Source: Candidatus Streptomyces philanthi (GTDB lineage: Bacteria > Actinomycetota > Actinomycetes > Streptomycetales > Streptomycetaceae). Taken from it: a stretch of DNA of 64,000 nucleotides. The stretch is from positions 1,860,001 to 1,924,000 of the forward strand of contig CP073042.1 of the NCBI GenBank assembly GCA_018114805.1, in the 5' to 3' direction. Shown piece by piece: positions 1-8,963 of this stretch. How positions within the stretch are numbered: the stretch's first letter is position 1; every line of letters starts with the position of its first letter. The position numbers and the translations under genes are program-made. The notes beneath the pieces are model-generated. The model did not search any database and was not told the DNA's origin. It worked only from the letters and a program-made list of their open reading frames with translations.

Positions 1-1
1 C

Positions 2-1042
2 ATGCGCTTCCTGCCGCCGGTCGCCGCGCTCGCCGACGGGCCGGTCCGCTTCGACGGCGACGCCCGCTCCCACGAGCGCCCGCTGCACGGCGTGATCGAC
101 GCGCTGCGCGCCCTCGGCGCCCGCGTCGACGACGACGGGCGCGGCGCGCTGCCGCTGACCGTGCACGGCAACGGCAGCATCGAGGGCGGCCCGGTCCGCA
201 TCGACGCGTCCTCGTCCTCGCAGTTCGTCAGCGCGCTGCTGCTCTCGGGCGCGCGCTTCAACCAGGGCGTCGAGATGCGGCATGTCGGCTCCACGCTGCC
301 CTCGATGCCACACATCCGGATGACCGTGGACATGCTGCGCAGCGCCGGCGCGGCCGTGGACACCCCGGAGGCGGGCGGCGAGCCCGACGTGTGGCGGGTG
401 GCGCCGAGCGCGCTGCTCGGCCGCGACCTGGTGGTCGAGCCCGACCTGTCCAACGCGGCCCCCTTCCTCGCCGCCGCGCTGGTCACCGGCGGCCGGGTGA
501 CCATCCCCGACTGGCCCGAGCACACCACCCAGCCCGGTGACGCGCTGCGCGAGATCTTCACCGAGATGGGCGGCTCCTGCGAGCTGGTCACCACCGCCGA
601 CGGCACCGCGCTGACCCTCACCGGCACCGGCCGCGTCCACGGCATCGACGTCGACCTGCACGAGGTGGGCGAGCTGAGCCCGGTGATCGCCGCGGTCGCC
701 GCGCTCGCCGACTCCGAGTCGGTGCTGCGGGGCATCGCCCACCTGCGGCTGCACGAGACCGACCGGCTCGCCGCGCTGGCCAAGGAGCTGAACGACCTGG
801 GCGGCGACGTCACCGAGACCGCGGACGGGCTGCGCATCCGTCCGCGCCCGCTGCACGGCGGCATCTTCCACACCTACGAGGACCACCGGCTGGCCACCGC
901 CGCCGCCGTGCTGGGCCTGACCGTCAGCGGCTTCCAGGTGGAGAACGTGGCCACCACCGCCAAGACCCTGCCCGACTTCCCCGGCCTGTGGACGGGGATG
1001 CTCGAAGCCACACCGGGGGCGGCCCCGATGCCGAGAGGCTGA
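2..1042 (+). CDS. aroA: 3-phosphoshikimate 1-carboxyvinyltransferase (EPSP synthase), 5' partial
   Basis: Catalyses transfer of enolpyruvyl from PEP to shikimate-3-phosphate, the sixth step of aromatic amino-acid synthesis, in the cytoplasm. The visible 346 residues lack roughly the first 90-100 of a normal 430-450-residue enzyme, so the gene starts before the window and the methionine at base 2 is internal. Visible marks are the SSSQ substrate-binding segment (residues 71-74 of this fragment) and the RLHETDR form of the second EPSP-synthase signature near residue 250. The frame is clean to a TGA stop. rsgA follows 10 bases later, so the two are probably co-transcribed. Confidence 0.95.
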   Translation: MRFLPPVAALADGPVRFDGDARSHERPLHGVIDALRALGARVDDDGRGALPLTVHGNGSIEGGPVRIDASSSSQFVSALLLSGARFNQGVEMRHVGSTLPSMPHIRMTVDMLRSAGAAVDTPEAGGEPDVWRVAPSALLGRDLVVEPDLSNAAPFLAAALVTGGRVTIPDWPEHTTQPGDALREIFTEMGGSCELVTTADGTALTLTGTGRVHGIDVDLHEVGELSPVIAAVAALADSESVLRGIAHLRLHETDRLAALAKELNDLGGDVTETADGLRIRPRPLHGGIFHTYEDHRLATAAAVLGLTVSGFQVENVATTAKTLPDFPGLWTGMLEATPGAAPMPRG

Positions 1043-1052
1043 GGCCGCGACG

Positions 1053-2060
1053 ATGCGCCGCTACGGGAAGCACACCGACGAGGACGACGTACGCGTACGT
1101 CCGGGCCGCCGGGGCAGCCGCCCCCGCTCCAGCATCCGGCCCAAGCACGAGGACGCCGCGCCGGGCTTCGTCCTGACCGTGGACCGGGGCCGGATCACCT
1201 GCCTGGTCGACGGCCGCACCATCCACGCCATGAAGGCCCGCGAACTCGGCCGCAAGGGCGTCGTGGTCGGCGACCAGGTGGCCGTGGTCGGCGACCTGTC
1301 CGGCGCCAAGGACACCCTGGCCCGCATCGTGCGGGTCGAGCCGCGCAGCTCCGTGCTGCGCAGGACGGCCGACGACGACGATCCGTACGAGCGCGTGGTG
1401 GTGGCCAACGCCGACCAGCTCGCCATCGTGACCGCGCTGGCCGACCCCGAGCCCCGGCCCCGGCTCATCGACCGCTGCCTGGTGGCGGCCTTCGACGCGG
1501 GCCTGGAACCGCTGCTCGTGCTCACCAAGTCGGACCTGGCACCGGCCGAGACGCTGCTAGCCACCTACGAGTTGCTCGACGTTCCGCACGTGGTGACCAA
1601 CCGCGACGAACTGGCCGACGGGGCCGCCGCCGACCGGGTCAGGGAGCACCTCACGGGGCGGGTCACCGCGTTCGTCGGGCACTCCGGGGTCGGCAAGACG
1701 ACGCTGGTCAACGCGCTGGTCCCGGAGCGCAAGCGGGCGGTGGGGCACGTCAACGCGGTGACCGGGCGGGGGCGCCACACCACCACCTCCGCGCTCGCGC
1801 TGCCGTTGCCGACCGGCAGCGGCTGGGTGATCGACACCCCGGGCGTGCGCTCCTTCGGGCTGCACCACGTGGACCCGTCCCGCGTCATCCACGCCTTCCC
1901 CGACCTCGAGGGCGGTACGGAGAACTGCCCGCGCGCGTGCAGCCACGACGAGCCGGACTGCGCGCTGGACGCCTGGGTCGCGGACGGTCACGCCGACCCG
2001 GACCGGCTCTACTCGCTGCGCCAACTGCTCGCCACCCGCGAGCGGCGCGAGGGAGACTGA
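1053..2060 (+). CDS. rsgA: Ribosome small-subunit-dependent GTPase A
   Basis: Circularly permuted GTPase of the YjeQ/RsgA family that assists late 30S subunit maturation. The 335-residue protein has an N-terminal OB-fold region (about 38-95). Its GTPase motifs come in the permuted order TKSD (158-161), P-loop GHSGVGKT (209-216), DTPG (261-264). A C-terminal zinc site uses Cys292, Cys296, His298 and Cys303. The length is normal and all motifs are intact. It follows aroA by 10 bases, so co-transcription is likely. The start at 1053 is supported by a purine-rich GAGAGGCTGAGG stretch upstream. Confidence 0.95.
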   Translation: MRRYGKHTDEDDVRVRPGRRGSRPRSSIRPKHEDAAPGFVLTVDRGRITCLVDGRTIHAMKARELGRKGVVVGDQVAVVGDLSGAKDTLARIVRVEPRSSVLRRTADDDDPYERVVVANADQLAIVTALADPEPRPRLIDRCLVAAFDAGLEPLLVLTKSDLAPAETLLATYELLDVPHVVTNRDELADGAAADRVREHLTGRVTAFVGHSGVGKTTLVNALVPERKRAVGHVNAVTGRGRHTTTSALALPLPTGSGWVIDTPGVRSFGLHHVDPSRVIHAFPDLEGGTENCPRACSHDEPDCALDAWVADGHADPDRLYSLRQLLATRERREGD

Positions 2061-2222
2061 GCGGGCGAAGGGGCCGTGGTCGACGGATGCTGACCGGGTG
2101 GGCTAGGCGAGCGAGGGCCGAAACCGTGCGCGGAACGCCCGGGAACACGGGGGCGAAGTTTGCCCGTTGATCTCCGAGGTAGAGGCATAATCGCACGCAG
2201 GCCGAACACGGGAGGCAATCTG

Positions 2223-2546
2223 ATGGCGTGGCTGCTCGTCGTGGTCGCCGGTCTCCTGGAGACCGGCTTCGCCGTCTGTCTCAAGCTCTCCCACGGCTTC
2301 ACCCGGCTGTGGCCGACGATCGCCTTCTGCGCCTTCGCGCTCGGCAGCTTCGGCCTGCTCACGCTCGCACTGAAGAAGCTGGACGTGGGCCCGGCGTACG
2401 CGGTGTGGACCGGGATTGGCGCGGCGGGCACCGCCATCTACGGCATGGTCTTCCTGGGCGACCTGGTCTCCACCCTCAAGATCGTGTCGATCTCGCTGGT
2501 CATCGTGGGCGTCATCGGCCTCCAACTCTCCGGCTCGGCGCACTGA
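2223..2546 (+). CDS. SMR-family transporter, Gdx/SugE type (probable guanidinium exporter)
   Basis: Four-helix small multidrug resistance protein of 107 residues. Glu14 lies in the first helix (GLLETGFAV), followed by LKLSHGFTRL and the YAVWTGIGAAGTA stretch. These features resemble SugE/Gdx guanidinium/H+ exporters more than EmrE-type drug exporters; that subtype call is family knowledge. The start is fixed by GGGAGG 7 bases before the ATG; the same frame is open further upstream, but those start codons lack such a site. I looked for a guanidine riboswitch in the 160 bases upstream and saw none I could defend. The TetR gene downstream is convergent. Confidence 0.88.
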   Translation: MAWLLVVVAGLLETGFAVCLKLSHGFTRLWPTIAFCAFALGSFGLLTLALKKLDVGPAYAVWTGIGAAGTAIYGMVFLGDLVSTLKIVSISLVIVGVIGLQLSGSAH

Positions 2547-2618
2547 GGCCCGGCGCACCACGTCCCGTACGGCGGGAGCCCCTCGCTCCGCCCGTAGGGC
2601 CTCCCGCACGAGCGCGGG

Positions 2619-3428
2619 TCAGTGCCGGGTGGGCCCGGCCGCCTGGCCCGCCGACCAGCGCGGCGTCAACACCCGCCGGACCAGCGCCGCCGCCTCGTCC
2701 GGCGCGCCCGGCACGCTGACGTACGAGATGGCCAGCCGCGCGGCGGCCTCGCACGCCCAGGCCAACTCGGCCGTCGCGAGGGCGGGCCGGTCGGCGCGGA
2801 TGGCCGCCAGGCAACGGTCGCTGACCTGGCGCAGTAGCTCGCCGGGGCTGGGCAGCGCCTCGCCGGGCCCCGGTGCGCCGGCCCACGCGCCCTCGCCGCG
2901 CCACCCACCACCCGCCACCTCTCGCCCCGGCAGCCCCTCGTAGCCCGGCAGGCCCGGCGGGCGGGACCGCCCCCGCTGACCCGGTTGGCTCAGGGGGCCC
3001 GGTGGTGTCGGCTCGCCCGACTGCCCCAGCGGGGCAGCGCCGAACGGGTGTCGTTGGCCGGGCAGCGCGCGGGGCCCGAAGGCCGCGGCCGGCAGCCGCT
3101 CGTTCCAGGAACCGGTCAGCGCCGCGCGCACCAGCGCGTTGCCCCGGGCGACCCGTACGGTCCACGCGGCGGCCGCGGCCAGCCGGTCGGCGGGGTCGCG
3201 CGCGTCGTCACCCAGCGCCAATGCCTGTTCCACCCCCCGCAGGTACGCCTCGGTCTCGCGTCGTACCAGGGCCCTGGCCAGGCCGTCCTTGTTGCCGAAC
3301 TCGTTGTAGAGGGTCTGCCGGGACACCCCGGCCGCGGCGGCCACGTCCACCATGCGCACCGCGCCCCACGGCCGGCGTCCCACAGCGCGGAACGCCGCAT
3401 TCAGTAAGGCTTCACGCGCTGTAGGCAC
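2619..3428 (-). CDS. TetR/AcrR-family transcriptional regulator with a Pro/Gly-rich insert
   Basis: The N-terminal helix-turn-helix is clear (VDVAAAAGVSRQTLYNEFGN, about residues 28-47), typical of a one-component ligand-responsive repressor. The GTG start at 3428 is chosen because GGGAGG lies just upstream. The frame is open further, but the extra N-terminus is not family-like. At 269 residues it is long: about 75 residues between roughly 130 and 205 are Pro/Gly/Arg-rich low-complexity sequence inserted in the ligand-binding half. Ligand unknown. It is convergent with the SMR gene, which may be a target, but no operator was identified. Confidence 0.8.
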   Translation of the reverse strand: MPTAREALLNAAFRAVGRRPWGAVRMVDVAAAAGVSRQTLYNEFGNKDGLARALVRRETEAYLRGVEQALALGDDARDPADRLAAAAAWTVRVARGNALVRAALTGSWNERLPAAAFGPRALPGQRHPFGAAPLGQSGEPTPPGPLSQPGQRGRSRPPGLPGYEGLPGREVAGGGWRGEGAWAGAPGPGEALPSPGELLRQVSDRCLAAIRADRPALATAELAWACEAAARLAISYVSVPGAPDEAAALVRRVLTPRWSAGQAAGPTRH

Positions 3429-3554
3429 CCTTGCCTCCCAGGCTCGGACAGCCCATCCGGCTGCCGTGCAGCACAGAATTGACGCACCGACAGACGCTGT
3501 CAATAGCCCTCGCGAGCGCCGAATCGTCCCGCTTCGCCAAGGTAGTGTGCGAGC

Positions 3555-4346
3555 ATGCCCGAGTACCACGATGATCTGCGGCTCGCACAGGTGCTGGCGG
3601 ACGCGGCCGACTCCGCGACCATGGAGCGGTTCAAGGCTCTGGACCTCAAGGTCGAGACCAAACCCGATATGACGCCCGTCAGCGAGGCCGACAAGGCCGC
3701 CGAAGAGCTGATCCGCTCCTCGCTCCAGCGCGCACGGCCACGGGACGCGGCGCTCGGCGAGGAGTTCGGCAGCGAGGGCTCGGGCCCGCGGCGCTGGGTC
3801 ATCGACCCCATCGACGGCACGAAGAACTACGTGCGCGGGGTGCCGGTGTGGGCCACCCTGATTGCCCTGATGGAGCGCGGCGAGGGCGGAGACCGGCCGG
3901 TGGTCGGCATGGTGTCCGCCCCCGCGCTCGGCCGTCGCTGGTGGGCGGCCGAGGGGCTCGGCGCGTACACCGGCCGCAACCTCTCGTCGGCCTCCCGGAT
4001 CGCGGTGTCGAAGGTCGGCACGCTCTCCGACGCCTCGTTCGGGTACGCGTCACTCGGCGGGTGGGAGGAGCGCGGCAAGCTGAACGGCTTCCTCGACCTG
4101 ACCCGCGCCTGCTGGCGCACCCGTGGTTACGGCGACTTCTGGCCGTACATGATGGTGGCCGAGGGCGCGATCGACCTGTGCGCCGAGCCGGAGTTGTCCC
4201 TGTGGGACATGGCCGCCAACGCGGTCATCGTGCAGGAGGCGGGCGGTCGGTTCACCGGCCTCGACGGCAGGCAGGGGCCGCACAGCGGGGACGCCGCCGC
4301 CTCCAACGGCCTGCTCCACGACGAACTCCTCAAGTACCTCCAGTAG
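3555..4346 (+). CDS. hisN: Histidinol-phosphatase, inositol-monophosphatase superfamily
   Basis: Dephosphorylates histidinol phosphate in histidine synthesis. Actinobacteria use this IMPase-like enzyme. The 263-residue protein has the metal-binding set GEE (68-70), IDPIDGT (83-89, with Asp84 and Asp87) and the late [15 protein letters not shown] motif. The annotation as HisN rather than generic inositol phosphatase rests on its resemblance to the Streptomyces hisN located near aroA/rsgA. The gene is intact and monocistronic in appearance, and the CBS gene follows about 200 bases later. Confidence 0.88.
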   Translation: MPEYHDDLRLAQVLADAADSATMERFKALDLKVETKPDMTPVSEADKAAEELIRSSLQRARPRDAALGEEFGSEGSGPRRWVIDPIDGTKNYVRGVPVWATLIALMERGEGGDRPVVGMVSAPALGRRWWAAEGLGAYTGRNLSSASRIAVSKVGTLSDASFGYASLGGWEERGKLNGFLDLTRACWRTRGYGDFWPYMMVAEGAIDLCAEPELSLWDMAANAVIVQEAGGRFTGLDGRQGPHSGDAAASNGLLHDELLKYLQ

Positions 4347-4552
4347 CCCCCGCGCGCCACGCGCTCCTCGCGGGCGCCTCCCGCGCGCCCGCCCGGGCGC
4401 TCCATGCGCTCCGGCTCGATCCCTTGTCGCGCCAGCCGCCTCATGTGAACATGAGAATCCGCCCGCTTGTGAACCCCTTCTCATCACCCCGTGCCCTCGG
4501 CCGAGCGGGCCCCAAGGAGGTGGCTCCATGCCCACGCTCGGTCCGGGACGCC

Positions 4553-4897
4553 ATGACCACGGTGATCCTCACCATCGGACCCGCCCACACCCTCCGCCAA
4601 GCCGCCCAGTTGATGGCGGCCCGCCGCGTCGGCGCCGCCGTCGTGCTCGACACCGACACCAGCGGGCTCGGCATCCTCACCGAGCGCGACATCCTCGTCT
4701 CGGTCGGCGCCGGCCAGGACCCCGACCACGAGGCCGCCCACGCCCACACCACGACCGACGTGGTCTTCGCCGCCCCCGCCTGGACCCTGACCGAGGCGGC
4801 ACAGGCCATGACGCGCGGCGGCTTCCGCCATCTGATCGTGCTCGACGAGCGCGAACCGGTCGGGATCGTCTCCGTGCGCGACATCATCCGCTGTTGA
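4553..4897 (+). CDS. CBS-domain-pair protein with a frameshifted start
   Basis: Small stand-alone protein with two CBS motifs (AAQLMAARRVGAAVVLD and AAQAMTRGGFRHLIVLD), of the Streptomyces type that probably senses adenine nucleotides; partner unknown. The coding frame contains ATG 4553 (114 residues). The good ribosome site AAGGAGG and ATG at 4528 lie in another frame. Removing one G from GG at 4540-4541 would join them as MPTLVRDAMTTV, matching the usual LVRDAM start of the family. I therefore infer a one-base G insertion near the start. The protein could still be made from 4553, losing only a few residues. Confidence 0.75.
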   Translation: MTTVILTIGPAHTLRQAAQLMAARRVGAAVVLDTDTSGLGILTERDILVSVGAGQDPDHEAAHAHTTTDVVFAAPAWTLTEAAQAMTRGGFRHLIVLDEREPVGIVSVRDIIRC

Positions 4898-5084
4898 TCC
4901 CGCGCCGAGGAGGCCACGGCGCACTCGCCGGCTGACCCCGCGCGGCACGCGCGCCCCGCGAGCCGCGCCACACCGCCGACGGCGCGCCGCCACCCGGCCC
5001 ACGGCCGGCATCGCGGCCGAGTCCGCGAGGAGGCCCGGGCACCTGCACCTGGAGAAGTCCGGGCGCGTGGGAGGTCCGGGTACG

Positions 5085-5121
5085 CGAAGAGGCCGGAGCC
5101 CCGTGGCGTCCGGCCTCTTCG
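5085..5121. terminator. Bidirectional intrinsic terminator between the CBS gene and katA
   Basis: Perfect 13-bp inverted repeat (CGAAGAGGCCGGA and its complement) around an 11-base loop, lying between convergent genes and followed on the plus strand by a weak T-rich stretch (GTTGTT). Confidence 0.7.
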
Positions 5122-5207
5122 GTTGTTACGGCAAGCGACTGTTCAGTCGCCCGCGCGGGGGACCACCGCCCACGGGGGTGGGGCGATGGGCCCGCCGCGC
5201 GGACGGC

Positions 5208-6692
5208 TCAGCCGCGGAGGGCCTGGACCGCGGCCTCCAGCCGCTTGCCGTAGTCAGCGTCCGCCTTGCGGAAGTTGGCGATGGCGCGCTCGATGATGTC
5301 CTCGCGCGACACCCCGGAGAGGGCGCCCGCCAGGTTGGCGATCAGGCGCTCCTTCTCGTCCTCGGTCATCAGCCGGTAGAGGTTGCCGGCCTGTACGAAG
5401 TCGTTGTCCTCGGCGTGCGAGGGCGTGACCTCCTCGCCCGTGAGGCCGCTGACCGCGATCGGCTGCCACAGCGGGACGCCGGTCTGGGCCGGCCCGCCGA
5501 AGCTGTTGGGCTCGTAGTTCTTCAAAGCGCCGTGCCGCCCGTCGTAGGCGAGGCCGTCACGGCTGTACGTCCGCGCCTCGGTGGCGTCGGTGGCGTGCGG
5601 CCGGTTGACCGGCAGGTTGTCGGCGTTGATGCCCACCCGGTAGCGGTGCGCGTCGCCGTAGCCGAACAGGCGGCCCTGGAGCATCTTGTCCGGGGACGGG
5701 CCGATGCCGGGCACGAAGTGCGCCGGCGAGAAGATCGACTGCTCGACCTCGGCGAAGATGTTCTGCGGGTTGCGGTTGAGCTCCAGCTTGCCGAACTCGA
5801 CCAGCGGGTAGTCCGCGTGCGGCCAGACCTTGGTCAGGTCGAACGGGTTGAAGCGGTAGGTCGCCGCCTCCGCCGCGGGCATGATCTGCACGTACACGGT
5901 CCAGCTCGGGAACTCGCCGCGCTCGATGGCCTCCCGCAGGTCCCGCTGGTGGCTGTCGGGGTCCTTCCCGGCGAGCACCGCGGCCTCCTCGGCCGTCAGG
6001 TTCTTGATGCCCTGGTCGGTCTTGAAGTGGTACTTGACCCAGAAGACCTCGCCCGCCTCGTTGTTCCACTGGAAGGTGTGCGAGCCGAAGCCGTCCATGT
6101 GGCGGTACGAGGCCGGGATGCCGCGGTCACCGAAGAGCCACGTCACCTGGTGCGTGGACTCGGGCGACAGCCCCCAGAAGTCGAAGACGTTGTCCGCCTC
6201 CTGCGAGCCGGTGTACGGGTCGCGCTTCTGAGTGTGGATGAAGTCGGGGAACTTGATGGCGTCCCGGATGAAGAACACCGGGGTGTTGTTGCTGACGAGG
6301 TCGTAGTTGCCCTCTTCGGTGTAGAACTTCAGCGCGAAGCCGCGCGGGTCCCGGACCGCGTCCGGCGCGCCCAGGTTGCCGGCCACGGTAGAGAAGCGCA
6401 GGAAGGTCTCGGTCTGCTTGCCGACCTCGGAGAGGAACTTCGCACGGGTGTACCGGGTCACGTCCGCGGTCACCGTGAAGGTGCCGTACGCGCCGGCTCC
6501 CCGGGCGTGCACCACACGCTCCGGAATGCGCTCCCGGTTGAAGTGGGCCAGCTTCTCCAGCAGCAACTGGTCCTGCACCAGCACCGGGCCGCCGACGCCC
6601 GCGGTCTCGCTGTTCTGGTTGTCGGCGACCGGCGCGCCCGCCTCCGTGGTCAGCGGCCCCGCCGACTGAGCCGTCTCGCCCTGAACCGTCAC
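5208..6692 (-). CDS. katA: Monofunctional haem catalase
   Basis: Breaks down hydrogen peroxide in the cytosol. The 494-residue protein is the usual small-subunit (clade 3) length. Catalytic His62 lies in [12 protein letters not shown], the conserved NNT segment is at 135-137, and the haem-ligand motif R340-LFGY344-GDAH supplies Tyr344. No truncation is seen. It is divergent from the adjacent Fur-family gene, the same arrangement as Streptomyces catA/catR, so CatR-controlled induction by peroxide is expected. A strong vegetative-type promoter is visible upstream. Confidence 0.96.
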   Translation of the reverse strand: MTVQGETAQSAGPLTTEAGAPVADNQNSETAGVGGPVLVQDQLLLEKLAHFNRERIPERVVHARGAGAYGTFTVTADVTRYTRAKFLSEVGKQTETFLRFSTVAGNLGAPDAVRDPRGFALKFYTEEGNYDLVSNNTPVFFIRDAIKFPDFIHTQKRDPYTGSQEADNVFDFWGLSPESTHQVTWLFGDRGIPASYRHMDGFGSHTFQWNNEAGEVFWVKYHFKTDQGIKNLTAEEAAVLAGKDPDSHQRDLREAIERGEFPSWTVYVQIMPAAEAATYRFNPFDLTKVWPHADYPLVEFGKLELNRNPQNIFAEVEQSIFSPAHFVPGIGPSPDKMLQGRLFGYGDAHRYRVGINADNLPVNRPHATDATEARTYSRDGLAYDGRHGALKNYEPNSFGGPAQTGVPLWQPIAVSGLTGEEVTPSHAEDNDFVQAGNLYRLMTEDEKERLIANLAGALSGVSREDIIERAIANFRKADADYGKRLEAAVQALRG

Positions 6693-6740
6693 GTGCGCCT
6701 CCTGCGTATTCGTCCTGTCCCTTAGCCTGAGCCGTAACCG

Positions 6741-6768
6741 ATCCTACATCGGACTTTGTCTAAGTCAA
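6741..6768 (-). promoter_or_regulatory. katA promoter
   Basis: Reading the minus strand, TTGACT (6768-6763) and TAGGAT (6746-6741) are separated by 16 bases, very close to the Streptomyces housekeeping consensus. The adjacent TTGxCxxxGxCAA-like partial palindrome (6757-6769) and the GACTTTG...CAAAGTC pair (6752-6758 and 6788-6794) are candidate CatR sites. Start points are inferred, not measured. Confidence 0.65.
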
Positions 6769-6851
6769 GAAGAGATGGAGAGACATGCAAAGTCTGTTCA
6801 TGGATGCACACTGCTACTCTGGTTCCTATTTGAACCTGATAGGTGAATGGC

Positions 6852-7268
6852 ATGAGTGACCTGCTAGAACGACTCCGGGGGCGCGGCTGGCGACTCACCG
6901 CCCAGCGACGCGTCGTGGCCGAGGTGCTCGACGGGGACCATGTGCACTACACCGCCGACGAGGTGCACGCCCGCGCATCGGAGCGCCTGCCCGAGATCTC
7001 CCGGGCGACCGTCTACAACACCCTCGGCGAGCTGGTGTCGCTCGGCGAGATACTGGAGGTGAGCACGGACGGCCGCGCCAAGCGGTACGACCCCAACGCC
7101 CACCACGACCACCACCACCTGGTGTGCAGCCGTTGCGGCACCATCCGCGACGTGCACCCCGCCGGCAACCCGCTCAGCGACCTACCGGTGGTGGAGCGCT
7201 TCGGCTTCACAGTCACCGGCGTGGAAGTCACCTACCGCGGCACCTGCCCCTCCTGCACGGACGTCTGA
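6852..7268 (+). CDS. catR: Fur-family peroxide-responsive repressor, CatR type
   Basis: Fur/PerR-fold winged-helix regulator of 138 residues. It has an N-terminal DNA-binding domain with ISRATVYNTLGEL as the recognition region, a His-rich metal segment (HHDHHH) and two CxxC pairs (CSRC and CPSC) for structural zinc. Being divergent from a monofunctional catalase makes it the likely CatR, a repressor whose cysteines or metal site respond to peroxide. ATG 6852 is preferred (AGGTGA 5 bases upstream, family N-terminus MSDLLERLR); a GTG at 6843 would add three residues. Confidence 0.88.
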   Translation: MSDLLERLRGRGWRLTAQRRVVAEVLDGDHVHYTADEVHARASERLPEISRATVYNTLGELVSLGEILEVSTDGRAKRYDPNAHHDHHHLVCSRCGTIRDVHPAGNPLSDLPVVERFGFTVTGVEVTYRGTCPSCTDV

Positions 7269-7322
7269 CCCGGCCGGCCGCGTGCGCCGCGCCGGCCGCG
7301 CCCACCGCGCACGGCCACGACC

Positions 7323-8343
7323 TCACAGCGGCTCGCTGTAGAACTGGCAGGCCCAGCGGCGGAACCTGGTGACCGGCCCGTCCCGGGGTGCTCCAGATGG
7401 GCGATGTGCTTCCAGACGGGTACGTTCTTGTCGGTCTCGAGGCCGGAGGCGCACGTCACGGCCCTGGGTAGCAGGGCGGCCACCACGCGGGCCGCCCCGG
7501 TGCGGCTGGGCCGGGTGTGCCGCACGGCGGCGGTCAGGCACATCCGCACGTGCCGCGGGTCCACCGGGGTGACGCAGAACCAGATGCGCAGCCAGAAGCC
7601 GTACTTCTCCGCCTCGCCGTACATGACCCCGAGGCCCTGCACGACCGTACGGACCGAAGGAGTACACGCCGTTGCGCTGCCCGGCGGCCCGCCCGAGCCG
7701 GTAGGCCGTCTCCATCCGCGCCCCTCGAACCGCGGCGGGTCGCTGATGTCGACGACGAGTCGGTGCAACGCGGCGAAGTGCCCGAAGTCGATGGCGTTCT
7801 CCATGAAGTCCTACGGGTGCACGGCCAGGGTGCGCACGCGCCGGTGCGACGTCGGGAAGTCGGCCACCGGCGGCACCTCGACCTCCCAGCTCGGCGGCAG
7901 CCCCCGGGCGTGCCGCCAGACGAAGACCAGTCCGTCGATCTCGCGGTGCTCACGGCGGCCCAACCGCGCCCTGGGCGGTGCGGTGCCGTATCCAGTCCGG
8001 ACGCAGGCGCCCTGTGGATCGAACTGGAAGTGGTGGAAGGGGCAGACGAGGTTCTCCCCGCGCACCGTCCCGCCGTACCCCAGGTGCGCCCCGAGGTGCG
8101 GGCAGTACGGGCGCACGGCGCGCAGGCGCCCGCTGGCCGTGCGGTACAGCACCACGTCCTCGTCCGCCAGCCGCCGGTTGACCACCTTGCCCGGCCTCAC
8201 CTCGTCGCTGGCCGCCACGAGGAACCAGCAGTCCGGATAGGGCGGGAGTGACACCTGGGGTGAGGAGGCGGGCGCGGCGGCGACGCCAGGGGGTCCGTGG
8301 GGGGGTTCGGCGGGGTCGACCGGCCCGGTCCGCAGTCCTGCAT
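7323..8343 (-). pseudogene. Rieske [2Fe-2S] oxygenase alpha subunit, broken
   Basis: Remains of a ring-hydroxylating oxygenase. The Rieske ligands are clear (CPHLGAH, then CPFHHF 17 bases of protein later). The mononuclear-iron motif ENAIDFGHFAALH follows, then a conserved C-terminal domain. The gene is interrupted by an in-frame TAG at 7811-7813, where HPxDFMENAID would need Gln or similar. A probable indel lies in the seven-C run near 8300, and frames switch near 7715, 7650 and 7390. The C-terminus RFRRWACQFYSEPL ends at 7323. Substrate unknown; it resembles KshA-like and related monooxygenases. It cannot yield a functional product as read. Confidence 0.85.
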
Positions 8344-8675
8344 GGCGCACCTTTCGTGGTTGTCGTCGCCCGGGCGCCATGGGTGCGGTGCGAGTGCGGT
8401 GGCGGCGCGACGCCCGAGGGGCGGGCAGCGAACGCCCGCGCGTCCAGCCTCGCGGCGGCCGGCTCCGGCAGAACGATTCGCCTGCGGCGCGTCACCGGAA
8501 GACGTGAAACCCGCGCCAGGAGGTTTGCGCCCCACCGCCCCGCCAAGGGGTCGCGAGGTCCGCGACCAAGGGGCGCCCCGTCCCCGCTCACGGGGCGCGC
8601 ATGGGGGCCCTCCCGCGGCATCGCGGCCGAGAACGGCGCCACGACGGACAGTGGAACCACGGCACAACGGAACGA
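8344..8675. other. Intergenic region without recognisable gene
   Basis: About 330 bases between the Rieske remnant and the tRNA terminator region. ORFs here are Arg/Pro-rich GC artefacts with no ribosome site or family resemblance. I see no repeat or structured element. Confidence 0.5.
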
Positions 8676-8691
8676 CGAAGGGCCCAATCAC

Positions 8692-8725
8692 TTATCAGTA
8701 TTCGGGCCTTATCAGTATTCGGGCC
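8692..8725. repeat. 17-bp exact tandem duplication next to a tRNA
   Basis: TTATCAGTATTCGGGCC occurs twice head to tail (8692-8708, 8709-8725). Together with upstream AAGGGCCCAAT it looks like a duplicated and damaged version of the intact tRNA terminator at 11129-11167. Confidence 0.85.
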
Positions 8726-8737
8726 TCGTCTTGCGAG

Positions 8738-8811
8738 TAGCCGGGACAGGATTTGAACCTGCGAACTCTGGGTTATGAGCCCAGCGACCTACCGAGCTGC
8801 TCCACCCCGCC
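8738..8811 (-). tRNA. Degenerate initiator tRNA-Met copy (CAU), possibly a tRNA pseudogene
   Basis: A 74-base cloverleaf with anticodon CAU, the three G:C pairs of initiator anticodon stems (GGG/CCC) and a normal T-loop, but no encoded CCA. Compared with the copy at 11175-11248 it has four substitutions. Position 1 is C to G, which removes the initiator 1:72 mismatch. A D-stem C to G leaves a G:G mismatch, the variable region has G to T, and acceptor position 69 is C to G, giving a second G:G. Two stems are weakened, so function is doubtful. Confidence 0.8.
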
Positions 8812-8963
8812 TCGGTGTGTAGTTACACTAACCCTACCCCGACGACCAGGGCAAATCACGGCTCCGCCCCTCGTCGCCCCGCCTTCCCAGCGCCGCCACC
8901 ACCGCGCCCCGGCCCGGCGTGGGGCGGGACCCGACACCCGCCGGCGACGCGCGGTCGGCGCGC

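Noticed and set aside
2061..2222. Possible guanidine riboswitch upstream of the Gdx-like SMR gene.
   Set aside because: I looked for paired ACGR-loop hairpins and the actinobacterial class III pattern and found no convincing match. A covariance-model search would settle it.
5067..6725. A 552-codon ORF on the plus strand across katA.
   Set aside because: It is the antisense frame of the catalase gene; the katA reading is unmistakable.
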